The position numbers were made by a program, and so were the translations under genes. A stretch of 64,000 bases of DNA. Source: Candida dubliniensis CD36. Lineage: Eukaryota; Ascomycota; Pichiomycetes; Serinales; Debaryomycetaceae. How positions within the stretch are numbered: the first letter of the stretch is position 1; each line of letters opens with the position of its first letter. Shown one piece after another: positions 49,226 through 58,408 of this stretch. The notes under the pieces were generated by a model that saw only the letters and a program-made list of their open reading frames with translations, did not search any database and was not told the DNA's origin. Location of the stretch: the NCBI RefSeq assembly GCF_000026945.1, contig NC_012861.1:1426001-1490000 (forward strand). Direction: 5' to 3'.

Positions 49226-50020
49226 ATGAAATCCACATCTGGCATCTCATTGAGGACGGTATCTAATTCTGATTTTAAGCACTCTACTTTAATAATTCCT
49301 TCAATCTCAATTGGAAATGTACCACAATTTGCTGTAGACTTGTTGATTTACACACATAAATTGAGGTTAGTTGACAGTTTGGATGATTTATATTTATATC
49401 CATTTGCTTCTCCAATCGATTATGTGACAAAACGTGAACTGGGAATTTCCCATGCAGCTGAAGTCTATCATAATAAAGATTTAAATTTAACATTGATTCA
49501 ACAACGGGCACCCATTATACCAAACCATACCGAGTTATACGTGTCTAAAATTATCATTCCCTTTATCAAATCAAACGAATTCGATAGAATATTAATTTTG
49601 GATTCTCTGGACGCTGGGTTGGTAGAGCATGTATCTAGTGGTGATATTGAATTGTACACTAAAGAAGATTTGTTGAGTGAATCATTGGAATCGATGAAAT
49701 TGAGTAAAGAAAAATCTACCACAAATGAACATGAAGACAATCGCAATTCAAAATATGTCAGATGCCTTCTTGATAGTTTTCATTTATCTAATAATGGAAC
49801 TGAGAGTCATGGAAATGAGTTTAAAGATGTTGCAATTAGTCTTTTGGTTAGTTATGTTTATGAAGGTGACAACTTATACGATGGTGAAAATTTGGCAAAC
49901 AAAGTAAATAGTGTATTACTGTTACCAAAGGTTGAAAAGTGGGTGAGACCAATAAGCTGGTCTGGAGTATATGGTAGTAAACCAGTTCCTAATGCTATGG
50001 AACAAGGCTTGTATGGTTGA
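49226..50020 (+). CDS. ADD66: Proteasome assembly chaperone 2
   Basis: A 264-residue protein of the PAC2/Add66 family, which with Pba1/PAC1 guides assembly of the 20S proteasome alpha ring. The conserved core is TLIIPSISIGNVPQFAVDLL near the N-terminus, then YPFASPIDY, and the C-terminal WVRPISWSGVYG with a near-terminal hydrophobic-Tyr end (QGLYG) that fits docking into alpha-subunit pockets. A polar insert of about 50 residues lies in the middle (residues 140-185). The ATG at 49226 is immediately upstream of conserved sequence. Confidence 0.88.
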   Translation: MKSTSGISLRTVSNSDFKHSTLIIPSISIGNVPQFAVDLLIYTHKLRLVDSLDDLYLYPFASPIDYVTKRELGISHAAEVYHNKDLNLTLIQQRAPIIPNHTELYVSKIIIPFIKSNEFDRILILDSLDAGLVEHVSSGDIELYTKEDLLSESLESMKLSKEKSTTNEHEDNRNSKYVRCLLDSFHLSNNGTESHGNEFKDVAISLLVSYVYEGDNLYDGENLANKVNSVLLLPKVEKWVRPISWSGVYGSKPVPNAMEQGLYG

Positions 50021-50243
50021 TGAGTGACTTGATTTATTATAAATGAATAAATAAATATATATATACCCGTCTCTATAACTTTATTTTTTTTTTTTGTAAC
50101 ACCACTTTCTTAAATCGTACTAATTCTTTTAAATATCAATACACGTTGATTCAAATATTCTTCCAAGAAGAATAACATAAACTTGTTTACATTTATTTCT
50201 TGGTTGACCTTTTTAGAAACTATGAAATGGTGGATTGGATATC

Positions 50244-52967
50244 CTACTTTGCATTGGGATTATGGTTATTGAATGACCAATTTGTGTTTTCATGTTTAAT
50301 TTGATTCACGTGCAACGACAGCTGAACTGGTTCTTCTTGTAGTACTTGTTGTGGGTAATACTTGTGATGCTGATTGAAATTTGGGTTCAGATGTATTTGT
50401 TGAGGTTGTGCTTGATGTAATTCTTGTAACATGGATGTTGATGGAGTAAATTGATTTACCCAGTTTTTATCATGAGAAGTATACGGAACAATTCCCGATG
50501 ATGATATTGGTAGTGCTGATACAGCCACTTTCCCGGGTGCTTGCCCAGGTGCTTGCACTGGTGCTAATGAAGCTAACGACAGATCTGTCGTAACTTCTGG
50601 TGCCGTTGGTGGTACTAATGAAACTGGTTGTACTTCTGCCTGTGGCTGAGGTCCAACTATTTCTGTTTCAGCCTGATCATTAAGCAAATTAGCTATTGTG
50701 GGAGATTCTTGTGCTTTGGGTGTATCATGAAGTTTAGAAGAGTCCTTTTGATTGGTCCCATTCTTCATAATTTTAAACAAGTCCCAACATATACTACAAG
50801 GAATCGAAGTTTCCGAACAACTAATAAGAATATTTTTCATTTCTTGAATGTGGGCATATTTCATAAATTCAGATTCAAAATCCATCATATCTGGGAAATT
50901 AAATGTCATTATTAAGAAATAATCAAATAAGAAATAATGTTTCCAAATATTCTTGCTGTCTTCATTGATGCATTTTTTCATTGCCACAATCGCTTCCGTG
51001 TACTTTTGATTTCTAAATTGAATGATTTGATCCTTAATTTCACTATTAGGTTTGAGAGAGCTTAACCGAACAGCTAGAACACACCAGATTAGTCCACGTA
51101 GTAATATCAATATAGTGGTTAATGGCGACTTTAATCGAGTATTGGAATCGTCATCTCTAAAGCATTCAGGTAATTGACTCATCCACACATCTATCATATC
51201 ATTAAACATTTCTAAAGTCATATTATTTGAATTCTGTCTGTCATCATAATTAATTTTGAGTTCTGACTTTACCTCTCCATTTTGACAATAGCCTCTAGAA
51301 GTATCAATCGTAGATGTAATCGCTAAATTTAAAATATAGACACCTTTGAGGGTTTCATTGAACGTGGATAAAAACTTGCCATTCTCTAATTTGAGATCAT
51401 TTGGTGCATAATAGCATTCCCAAGGCAGCCACTCTTCCCATCCATCATTGTTAATCTCTGGAACAGGCCAATCCAGAGCTCTCACTACAGGAGATCTCCC
51501 CATTCTGGCACATAGCAAAGTATTGACATAATATACTGTCGCCCAAGTTCTTTGTCTAATAATGTTATTCAAACTGGCGCTGCTTTGAACCCTGGGATTG
51601 TCTTCGTCTGATGCATTTCGCATTAGTCGAACATCAATGGCCATTCTTGTGCCTGACGAAATCAATACCCATGAAAAGTCCCATTGACCTAAGTGGTAAT
51701 AGACCAATCCAAGAGTAATCATTGCCTGTATGGTTTCAATTGTAGTTGTAAACGAGTTTTCAAGTGCCATAATGGCATTTTTAGCAAAAATCAGTGACTG
51801 TTTAACACTTCCACCAATACTACTAAACTCACCTAGGGCAACCACCGCCCACACCAAGGCAAGAATATTACCATCCATCAGACATCTTTTATGTTCTGGC
51901 AACAGTTGTAGATAATTCACATGCCGTATTAAGGAAACACGATCTAGCATCGGAATATAGCATTGATGGACTTGGAAATGAATATCAACAAGCTCCCTAA
52001 TGTTTGTGGGAAATTGGAATATCTCCTTTGGCATTTGAAATTTATTGGTCATACTTGCATTTATGGCAAATGAAGAAATATTGAAAATGGAACCCACTCG
52101 GAAAGGGTTTTTAAAAACATTATTCAATTTACTATTGTATTGCTGTACAACTTTATTGGTGAATCCAGATATTATTGAAGACAATCCATGATATTGCAAG
52201 GCCACCGGTTCCCAGCTTTCAGGGTTTTCGACACCTTCAATCTCATCAGAAATAAACTGAAAGACATCATAGTTTAGAAAAAAAGACAGATCATTAACAA
52301 AAGGACTAGGTGCGCTGGGATATAACGAAGTGGGTCTATTATTCGCGTTAACTGGATTAAGATTGCAATCTGCCGTTACTGTTGTTGTTAACGATGTTGA
52401 CAGTGAGGCGGAAATTGCTTGCCGTGGATCTGGTGTATGTATTTTCCTAGATTTCCTATCTTGACTCTGTTGACAAACTTGGCATTGCAGTGTTGTCGAT
52501 TGCGGGTTGCTATCCAATATTGATACAGGTGATGAATCGGATAGAGTTGGTGTTGGTTTGTGAATTGCAAATTTAGCATTATTGTTTCTCGAATTATTCT
52601 GTGATGCAACTTGATCGAAGAGTTGGGAAATGTTAATACTGCTCCATGATTTCTCTAGTTCCACAAGATCATCCACCAATGATCCCTCATTTAGAATAAT
52701 CTCTACTCGTGATTGAATATATTTATCTTCACACAACCGGACTACCAATCCTTGAAATAGTCGGACTCTCTTTTCTAAATCATGTGTATATCCTGTTGGC
52801 AAGCCTCTTCGCTTCATTGGCTGGGAATAAACACATTCCTCTTTATTTGTAAGACAGTTTGAACAAACTGATGACTTACCATCACATTTGGCCTTTTTTG
52901 AACGACAAAAATCACAAGCTCGTCTTATTCTTTTTCTTTTCTTGCTTGGATCCTCTGATTCCAGCAT
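50244..52967 (-). CDS. Zn(II)2Cys6 transcription factor
   Basis: A 907-residue fungal zinc-cluster regulator. The binuclear cluster is C18, C21, C28, C35, C38, C45, preceded by a basic stretch (KKRKRIRRA) and followed by RGLPTGYTHDLEKRV and a dimerisation helix. A fungal-specific transcription factor domain fills the middle (about residues 300-560, including ARMGRSPVVRALDWPVPEIN). The last 200 residues are Pro/Gln/Ala-rich and probably activating. The start is the ATG at 52967; the frame opens upstream only to a TTG at 53039. It lies beside genes for CoA-transferase, intradiol dioxygenase and dehydroquinase, so it may regulate them. That is inference from position. Confidence 0.88.
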   Translation of the reverse strand: MLESEDPSKKRKRIRRACDFCRSKKAKCDGKSSVCSNCLTNKEECVYSQPMKRRGLPTGYTHDLEKRVRLFQGLVVRLCEDKYIQSRVEIILNEGSLVDDLVELEKSWSSINISQLFDQVASQNNSRNNNAKFAIHKPTPTLSDSSPVSILDSNPQSTTLQCQVCQQSQDRKSRKIHTPDPRQAISASLSTSLTTTVTADCNLNPVNANNRPTSLYPSAPSPFVNDLSFFLNYDVFQFISDEIEGVENPESWEPVALQYHGLSSIISGFTNKVVQQYNSKLNNVFKNPFRVGSIFNISSFAINASMTNKFQMPKEIFQFPTNIRELVDIHFQVHQCYIPMLDRVSLIRHVNYLQLLPEHKRCLMDGNILALVWAVVALGEFSSIGGSVKQSLIFAKNAIMALENSFTTTIETIQAMITLGLVYYHLGQWDFSWVLISSGTRMAIDVRLMRNASDEDNPRVQSSASLNNIIRQRTWATVYYVNTLLCARMGRSPVVRALDWPVPEINNDGWEEWLPWECYYAPNDLKLENGKFLSTFNETLKGVYILNLAITSTIDTSRGYCQNGEVKSELKINYDDRQNSNNMTLEMFNDMIDVWMSQLPECFRDDDSNTRLKSPLTTILILLRGLIWCVLAVRLSSLKPNSEIKDQIIQFRNQKYTEAIVAMKKCINEDSKNIWKHYFLFDYFLIMTFNFPDMMDFESEFMKYAHIQEMKNILISCSETSIPCSICWDLFKIMKNGTNQKDSSKLHDTPKAQESPTIANLLNDQAETEIVGPQPQAEVQPVSLVPPTAPEVTTDLSLASLAPVQAPGQAPGKVAVSALPISSSGIVPYTSHDKNWVNQFTPSTSMLQELHQAQPQQIHLNPNFNQHHKYYPQQVLQEEPVQLSLHVNQIKHENTNWSFNNHNPNAK

Positions 52968-53834
52968 ACTGTGGTTATTTTCTAATTTTGTAAGATTATT
53001 TATGAGAAGAAAATATATAAATAAAACAAAAAATGGCAAGTATCACTGGAAGTCTTTATCAAAGTATGTTTAAATTGTATGTGATCTAAACAAAATGTAA
53101 AAATAAAGGATAGGGAAGCAAAATAGATGTGATGGTTAAAACAGTAAATTAACAATAGTTCTCTCGAAAATTCATTGTTGATAATATTTCATTATTATTA
53201 TTTCTGGCAGAAAAGCAAAGAGTGAAATCTTTAGATTTTGTGCATTTTTTTTTTGGACTTAATGATGATTTGTGGTGTTAAAGAGTTACAAAAAGAAATT
53301 TGGAATCGGTGGGGGGTAATGTTACCAACATCATCAGCTATTTTATCCATCTTGATTATATGTTACTTATTAGACTGCAAAACAAATTTTTTTAAAAAAA
53401 ATGACTATTAGAGTCTTCGGTAGGTGGCCAAAAAGCAATGTCTAGTCCGTTCCATTGAGACAATCACAGATAACACACTTTAAACAGCGATTAGCATATG
53501 TGAATATTTTGACATAACCCCTTTCTTATGTTTTTTCTTGGTTTTTCATTTGATTAGGTGCTCAAAATCCCATAAGCTATGTTGCATGTGCTAGTTGTTC
53601 TGTCAAGTTACAATAAGCTTTCTCATGAAAGCAGTATTGTATTGGATAAATAAAACGATAGAAATGGGTATCAGCAAGAGCGGAACTCTATGAATGTTGT
53701 GTAACAAATACGAGAATTGTAATTTCCAATATTGGATAAGATCTACAGTTACTTCTACTATCAAAAATAGATGCAATATTTATTTCAGATAACTTGTTCT
53801 TTTCTTTTAGCAACTAAAACCATCATCATCTTTT
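52968..53834. promoter_or_regulatory. Upstream region of the zinc-cluster regulator
   Basis: An 867-bp region, also the 3' flank of the CoA-transferase gene. It holds CGG triplets (for example TCTTCGG at 53414-53420) of the kind zinc-cluster proteins bind, and AT-rich filler. No gene seen. Confidence 0.4.
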
Positions 53835-55337
53835 TCAAACCTCAATTTTTTTCAAATCTTTTGCAACTTCGAATTTGGCCCCGGTTTTGGAAGCAACTTC
53901 TTCAACGGTTGTTTCGGGATCAATTTCAATAAGAATCAACTTTCCATCAACGATATCAAATACAGCTAAGTCAGTGATGATCCTAGAAACACATCTTTTA
54001 CCAGTCAATGGGAATTGACACTCCTCGAGAATTTTGGGTCTACCTTTCTTGTCTACATGATCCATGACTACAACTACCCTCGTGGCAGATGGATTGCTAA
54101 CAAGATCCATTGCACCACCCATACCTTTTACCCGTCCGGGTAATCCCCAGTTAGCTAAATCGCCTTTGGATGAAACTTGCAAACCACCTAATATTGTCAA
54201 ATCAATCTTTCCACCTCTAATCATTGCAAAAGATTCCTCAGACCCAAACAATGAAGCACCACGTGCTAATGTGACTGTTTCTTTACCAGCATTGATTAAA
54301 TCTGGATCTTCTTCACCTTTCTTGGGATACGAACCTAATCCTAATATACCATTTTCGGACTGTAAAGTAACATGAATGTTGTCGGGCAAGTAGTTTGGTG
54401 CCAACGTGGGCATACCTATTCCTAAATTGGCAAACAATCCATCCTCAAATTCTTGGGCTGCTCTTTTCACTATTTTTGCTCGTTTCAATTCCACTTCCAG
54501 TTTTTGCTTATTGTCATTATCAGTTTTTTCGTCTGAAAAGGTAAATAATTCAATGTCCTTTGGTGTAGTCGATTGGATGATTTTGTCAACATAAATGGCT
54601 GGCAAATGGACATCCTCAGGAGCAATTTCACCTGGCTCAACAATGTGCTCAGCTTCGACGACCGTCAATCTTGCATTTCTGCCCATAACCGAGTTAAAGT
54701 TTCTTGCAGCTCCTCGAAACCAACAATTTCCCATTGTGTCAGCCTTGAATGCTTTAATGATAGCAACGTCTCCTTGAATAGCAGGTTCAAGTAAATACTT
54801 TCTTCCATTGAATTCACGAGCTTCACGAGGATCACTAGTTTTCAACACTTTTTCACCCGTGCTGTCGTACCTCACTGGTAATTTCCCTTCTTCTAACCAG
54901 GTGCCCACCCCAGCAGATGAATAAAAAGCAGGAATGCCTGCTGCACCAGCACGAACACGCTCTGCTAAATTACCTTGTGGGGTTAACTCTAGATCAATTT
55001 GACCAGTAAGATATAGCTTTTCGAATGTTCTATTCCCGCCAATATAACTAGAGATCATTTTGGTAATTTGTCCCGTCACTAATAGTTGGGATAACCCTCT
55101 GCCATCCAAGCCAGCATTATTAGAAACAGCAGTTACATTCTTTATTGCTGGGTGGTTTACCATTGCATTTATAATTGTATCTGGAACACCGCTAAGACCA
55201 AATCCTCCCGATAACAAAGTGATATTGGATCCAATCCCTTGAAGGGCTTCATCGGTTGTGGTTACAACTTTTGATTTTGGTCGGGAAGTAGAAACAAATC
55301 TAACAAGGAATGTGCTTTTCTTGGCTAACAATTTCAT
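53835..55337 (-). CDS. Succinyl-CoA:3-oxoacid CoA-transferase, mitochondrial
   Basis: A 500-residue fused alpha-beta CoA-transferase. An N-terminal targeting segment (MKLLAKKSTFLVRFVSTSRP) is followed by the A domain with GGFGLSGVPDTI and GGNRTFE. The B domain has GIGMPTLAPNY, the catalytic Glu in SENGILGLG, and GGLQVSSKGDLANW. It moves CoA from succinyl-CoA to acetoacetate or to 3-oxoadipate. The gene next door cleaves aromatic rings, so 3-oxoadipate is the more attractive substrate. I use the ATG at 55337 because the codon before is GTG. A TATA element (minus strand, 55425-55433) and a TTCGGAA (55475-55481) precede it. Confidence 0.9.
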   Translation of the reverse strand: MKLLAKKSTFLVRFVSTSRPKSKVVTTTDEALQGIGSNITLLSGGFGLSGVPDTIINAMVNHPAIKNVTAVSNNAGLDGRGLSQLLVTGQITKMISSYIGGNRTFEKLYLTGQIDLELTPQGNLAERVRAGAAGIPAFYSSAGVGTWLEEGKLPVRYDSTGEKVLKTSDPREAREFNGRKYLLEPAIQGDVAIIKAFKADTMGNCWFRGAARNFNSVMGRNARLTVVEAEHIVEPGEIAPEDVHLPAIYVDKIIQSTTPKDIELFTFSDEKTDNDNKQKLEVELKRAKIVKRAAQEFEDGLFANLGIGMPTLAPNYLPDNIHVTLQSENGILGLGSYPKKGEEDPDLINAGKETVTLARGASLFGSEESFAMIRGGKIDLTILGGLQVSSKGDLANWGLPGRVKGMGGAMDLVSNPSATRVVVVMDHVDKKGRPKILEECQFPLTGKRCVSRIITDLAVFDIVDGKLILIEIDPETTVEEVASKTGAKFEVAKDLKKIEV

Positions 55338-55424
55338 CACGATCTAGCTTGTCAAAGTAACAAATAATGGTTTGCACACCAGAATATTGTTCTCATGTTG
55401 TAAAATGAAGACGATCATTCTTGT

Positions 55425-55433
55425 ATTTATATA
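55425..55433 (-). promoter_or_regulatory. TATA element of the CoA-transferase gene
   Basis: Minus-strand TATATAAAT about 90 bp upstream of the ATG at 55337. Confidence 0.45.
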
Positions 55434-55474
55434 GCCTGGCCTAAATTTGGGGTAAGATATAGTTTCATAATGGT

Positions 55475-55498
55475 TCGGAAAACTCACGCATACTTCCG
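55475..55498. promoter_or_regulatory. Inverted CGGAA/TTCCG pair, candidate zinc-cluster binding site
   Basis: TTCGGAA at 55475-55481 and TTCCG at 55494-55498 give an inverted CGG pair (CGG-N17-CCG) about 45 bp upstream of the TATA. Zn2Cys6 dimers bind paired CGG triplets. The same heptamer occurs in the dioxygenase promoter (57211-57217, opposite orientation). Confidence 0.35.
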
Positions 55499-56045
55499 TT
55501 GGAGTCTGGAAATATCATTAGTTTTCATCGGAAATACAAAAAAAAACTTGACATGTTCGTGTGCGCACAACGGGGTAGTGGCTAGCTTTTGCTCTAGGAG
55601 TAGATAAAATAAATATATGACCAAAATTAGCCAATATTGAATTAATAATTGTAGATATCGAGATAAAAGAAGTAAAGATGATGGAATGACTAATTCATAA
55701 TATACTTTGTGTTTTACTAAGTTCTCCCAAATTCTTACTTCGGTAAATCATGGTTAAGTGTGAATTGTTTAGATTACTGTAGCGGTATGTATAGCCTTCA
55801 TGTTAATAGTCTACAAAAAAATGACTAAATTGATATTTGCAAAGACTCTAGCTTCTACAGTCACGGAAGAGTTTCTTGATAATGGAGTTCCTAGATTGTT
55901 TATATTTTTTGCGGAATATTTTACACCAAAAATTTGAGAAATTAAAATTTCAAGGAAAAACCAATACTAGCATACATTCATTAGTTTTTCGCAGCAAAAC
56001 AAAACAACTTGCGAATACTCATCTCAAACTATATCAGATATCTAT

Positions 56046-57038
56046 TCAATCTAACGGTGCCATCTCAGGTAAACCATTTTCATTGAGAACTAAATTGTTA
56101 TTTGAACCAACAGCCTTTTTATTTTTTTCATAAACCAATTCACGTGATTCTTTATCAGTAATAATCTTAAAGTCCCAATTCAAATACCAATCATCTGGAC
56201 TCATATTATATTGTTTTGATTTTTCCTTTCCAACTCTACCTAACGTGTACAACAACTTTGACTTGACACCAAATACTGCATCTGATGTTTCATAAGGATC
56301 ACCTCTTTCGTACAAGGCTGTAATTAGTTTGTCATAGCCAGGCTTCTCAATTATAAAATGAATATGGGCTGGCCTATATGGGTGACGGTTGATTTTTTTC
56401 AAAAGTTTACCCACTGGACCATCACTTGGAATAGGATATGGTACTGGTTTTGATGCTTTAATGGTAAATGATCCATCTCCTCCAGTTTTGATGATTCCTC
56501 TCAAGTCTGCCTTCTCACGATCCTCATACTGTGTATCATAGAATCCATCCTTGTCGCAATGCCAGAGATCGATGGTGGCTCCTGATATAGGATTACCTTT
56601 AGTGTCAGTCAATTTCCCTTCAATCAATAAAGGCTCGCCCTTGCCCTCTGAAACAATGGTATCTCCGTTCACCTTGATTTCAGCATCATGTGTGTGAAAG
56701 GGTCCCAATAATGTCCCGAGGGTGGCATTATCTGGCTTTGGATGGGAGATACTGTCCACCAATACCGAAAAGCCCAAAACATCAGACAATAAAACAAATT
56801 CTTGTCTTATATCTGTAGTGATGTGACCACACTCTGTCAAAAATTTGATACCTTCTTCCCATTCTTCTGTTGTTAACCTGACTTCTTTAGCAAAATCATG
56901 CAAATGTTGGACCAACGTATTCAAAACGAAAAACAATCTCATACTCTTGTGCTGCGAATTCACAGCAATGGTATTTGCGGTAATTGTTTCATCACTCATC
57001 TCAGCAACAACTGGAGTACTTGTATTAGGAGCAATCAT
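56046..57038 (-). CDS. Intradiol ring-cleavage dioxygenase (hydroxyquinol 1,2-dioxygenase type)
   Basis: A 330-residue non-heme Fe(III) dioxygenase that opens hydroxyquinol or catechol between the hydroxyls. The N-terminal helical dimerisation domain covers about residues 30-110. The beta-sandwich catalytic domain then has GATIDLWHCDKDGFYD (first Tyr ligand), KPVPYPIPSDGPVG (second Tyr ligand) and RPAHIHFII (two His ligands). The sequence and length fit hydroxyquinol dioxygenases, which yield maleylacetate, a precursor of 3-oxoadipate. No signal peptide, so cytosolic. A minus-strand TATATAAAT lies at about 57154-57162. C. albicans has another related gene elsewhere (HQD2), so I give no symbol. 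Confidence 0.9.
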   Translation of the reverse strand: MIAPNTSTPVVAEMSDETITANTIAVNSQHKSMRLFFVLNTLVQHLHDFAKEVRLTTEEWEEGIKFLTECGHITTDIRQEFVLLSDVLGFSVLVDSISHPKPDNATLGTLLGPFHTHDAEIKVNGDTIVSEGKGEPLLIEGKLTDTKGNPISGATIDLWHCDKDGFYDTQYEDREKADLRGIIKTGGDGSFTIKASKPVPYPIPSDGPVGKLLKKINRHPYRPAHIHFIIEKPGYDKLITALYERGDPYETSDAVFGVKSKLLYTLGRVGKEKSKQYNMSPDDWYLNWDFKIITDKESRELVYEKNKKAVGSNNNLVLNENGLPEMAPLD

Positions 57039-57515
57039 GGTAACAAACTATCCTAGAAAATGTAAAAAAAAAAAAAAAAAAATCAAAAAGATGAAACTAT
57101 ATGTATTGCTTACTGGTGATTCTGAGGTGAGTTGGATCGGCCATTAGCTTGAATTTATATACAAAATTTGAAATGGCACTGGTACAGTGAATTCAAATGA
57201 ATTTATCTATTTCCGAAGCAAGCATTGATTTCCAATAGCAGTGATGTATTTAGATGTACTTTTTTTAAAAAAATAAAAGTAGCATTAAAAATGGAGAACA
57301 CCGGCTGGGAATGGTACGTTCGGCAATTCAATTACTAATAATTAGCTCTCCTCATTTTCTTTTTTTTGCTTAACTCGTTTTGATCAATCTTCACTTTAAG
57401 GAAACCAAGAAATTACTACAAGAGAAAACGGGGAAATATACAAAAATCAAAGATCGTCATATAACCTCTGTGTATTATAGGTTCCTGCACTCCGTTGCAA
57501 ATCGAAATGTACTGT
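57039..57515. promoter_or_regulatory. Upstream region of the dioxygenase gene
   Basis: A 477-bp region, also the DQD1 3' flank. It contains an A-tract (57063-57080), a TATA element (57154-57162, minus), TTCCGAA (57211-57217) about 50 bp beyond it, and CGG triplets at 57302-57304 and 57321-57323. Confidence 0.5.
57211..57217. promoter_or_regulatory. TTCCGAA element upstream of the dioxygenase gene
   Basis: Reverse complement of the TTCGGAA in the CoA-transferase promoter, at a similar distance (about 49 bp) upstream of the TATA. Candidate site for the neighbouring zinc-cluster regulator. Confidence 0.35.
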
Positions 57516-57956
57516 CTAATAGTTTAACGCATACTCAATTGCTGCCGTGTAACCATAAACACCTAAACCACATATAACAGCAACAGCTTTATCACTCAAA
57601 TAACTTTGATGCCTGAATGGCTCTCTTTGATGAACATTGGTGATGTGCACTTCAATAAATGGGATTGCTGTTCCCAACAACGCATCTCTTATTCCAACAG
57701 ATGTATGTGTATAAGCACCGGCATTTATCACAACAAAACCAACCCCCTGGCGTTTTGCCTCATGTATTCTATCAATTATAAAACCTTCTGTGTTGCTTTG
57801 AAATGTCAAGACCTCAGAATCATTCTTTTTCAATTTTGCTTGTTCAATAGCAGCTTGTTCAATATCCGAAAGAGATGTGGTACCATATTTTTCAGGCTCC
57901 CTGGTACCTAATAAATTAAGATTGGGTCCATTGATGAGAAGTACTTTCTTGACCAT
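57516..57956 (-). CDS. DQD1: 3-dehydroquinate dehydratase, type II
   Basis: A 146-residue type II dehydroquinase that converts 3-dehydroquinate to 3-dehydroshikimate. Signatures: [18 protein letters not shown] with the catalytic Tyr24, [31 protein letters not shown], and [17 protein letters not shown] with the catalytic His. Fungi make aromatic amino acids with the type I domain of the pentafunctional AROM protein. A separate type II enzyme is therefore typical of quinate or hydroxyaromatic use. Its place next to an intradiol dioxygenase and a CoA-transferase fits catabolism. Divergent from the FMN-binding protein gene. Confidence 0.94.
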   Translation of the reverse strand: MVKKVLLINGPNLNLLGTREPEKYGTTSLSDIEQAAIEQAKLKKNDSEVLTFQSNTEGFIIDRIHEAKRQGVGFVVINAGAYTHTSVGIRDALLGTAIPFIEVHITNVHQREPFRHQSYLSDKAVAVICGLGVYGYTAAIEYALNY

Positions 57957-58408
57957 TTTGTATTATTTAATAGTATTGAGTTAGCCGATTGTGTGATGTA
58001 GTGATAGATGGGGAAACTTTCTTGAATGAGTGATTTTTCAGTCTTGTTTCACTTTTTTTTTTTCGGTTTTTCTGGTAGAACGACCAAAGCGGTCCAGTGA
58101 GATTCACTCATAGTTCAGCACGAAAAGTGTATGTAACACACAAATGAAGAAAAATCCCTCATCCAATTAATTACCTTCGGTCAGAAAGCAATCCAACTCT
58201 TTCTTTTGTTTTAAGAACAGAAATCTGATACGTAACTCCGGGCTTTATCAATATATATTCAAGAGAAAGAAAACTACACAATTTCACCAAACCATCTCCA
58301 ACCATTGGATTTATGTGGTGATTCGTTTGATCTTATTTTTTTCCGTACTAATTAACAATATTTTACAGTATTTCCACATCTCCCCTCCCCCGCATTTTGC
58401 ATAAGACT
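57957..58408. promoter_or_regulatory. Divergent upstream region of DQD1 and the FMN-binding protein gene
   Basis: A 452-bp region with several CGG triplets (for example TTTCGG near 58063, AGCGGTCC near 58088, CTTCGG at 58175-58180). Otherwise AT-rich. Confidence 0.4.

Larger units (their letters stand above)
55338..56045. promoter_or_regulatory. Upstream region of the CoA-transferase gene
   Basis: A 708-bp region, also the dioxygenase 3' flank. It contains a minus-strand TATATAAAT about 90 bp upstream of the CoA-transferase ATG. TTCGGAA (55475-55481) and TTCCG (55494-55498) form an inverted pair CGGAA-N13-TTCCG. A further CGGAA lies at 55529-55533. Confidence 0.5.
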
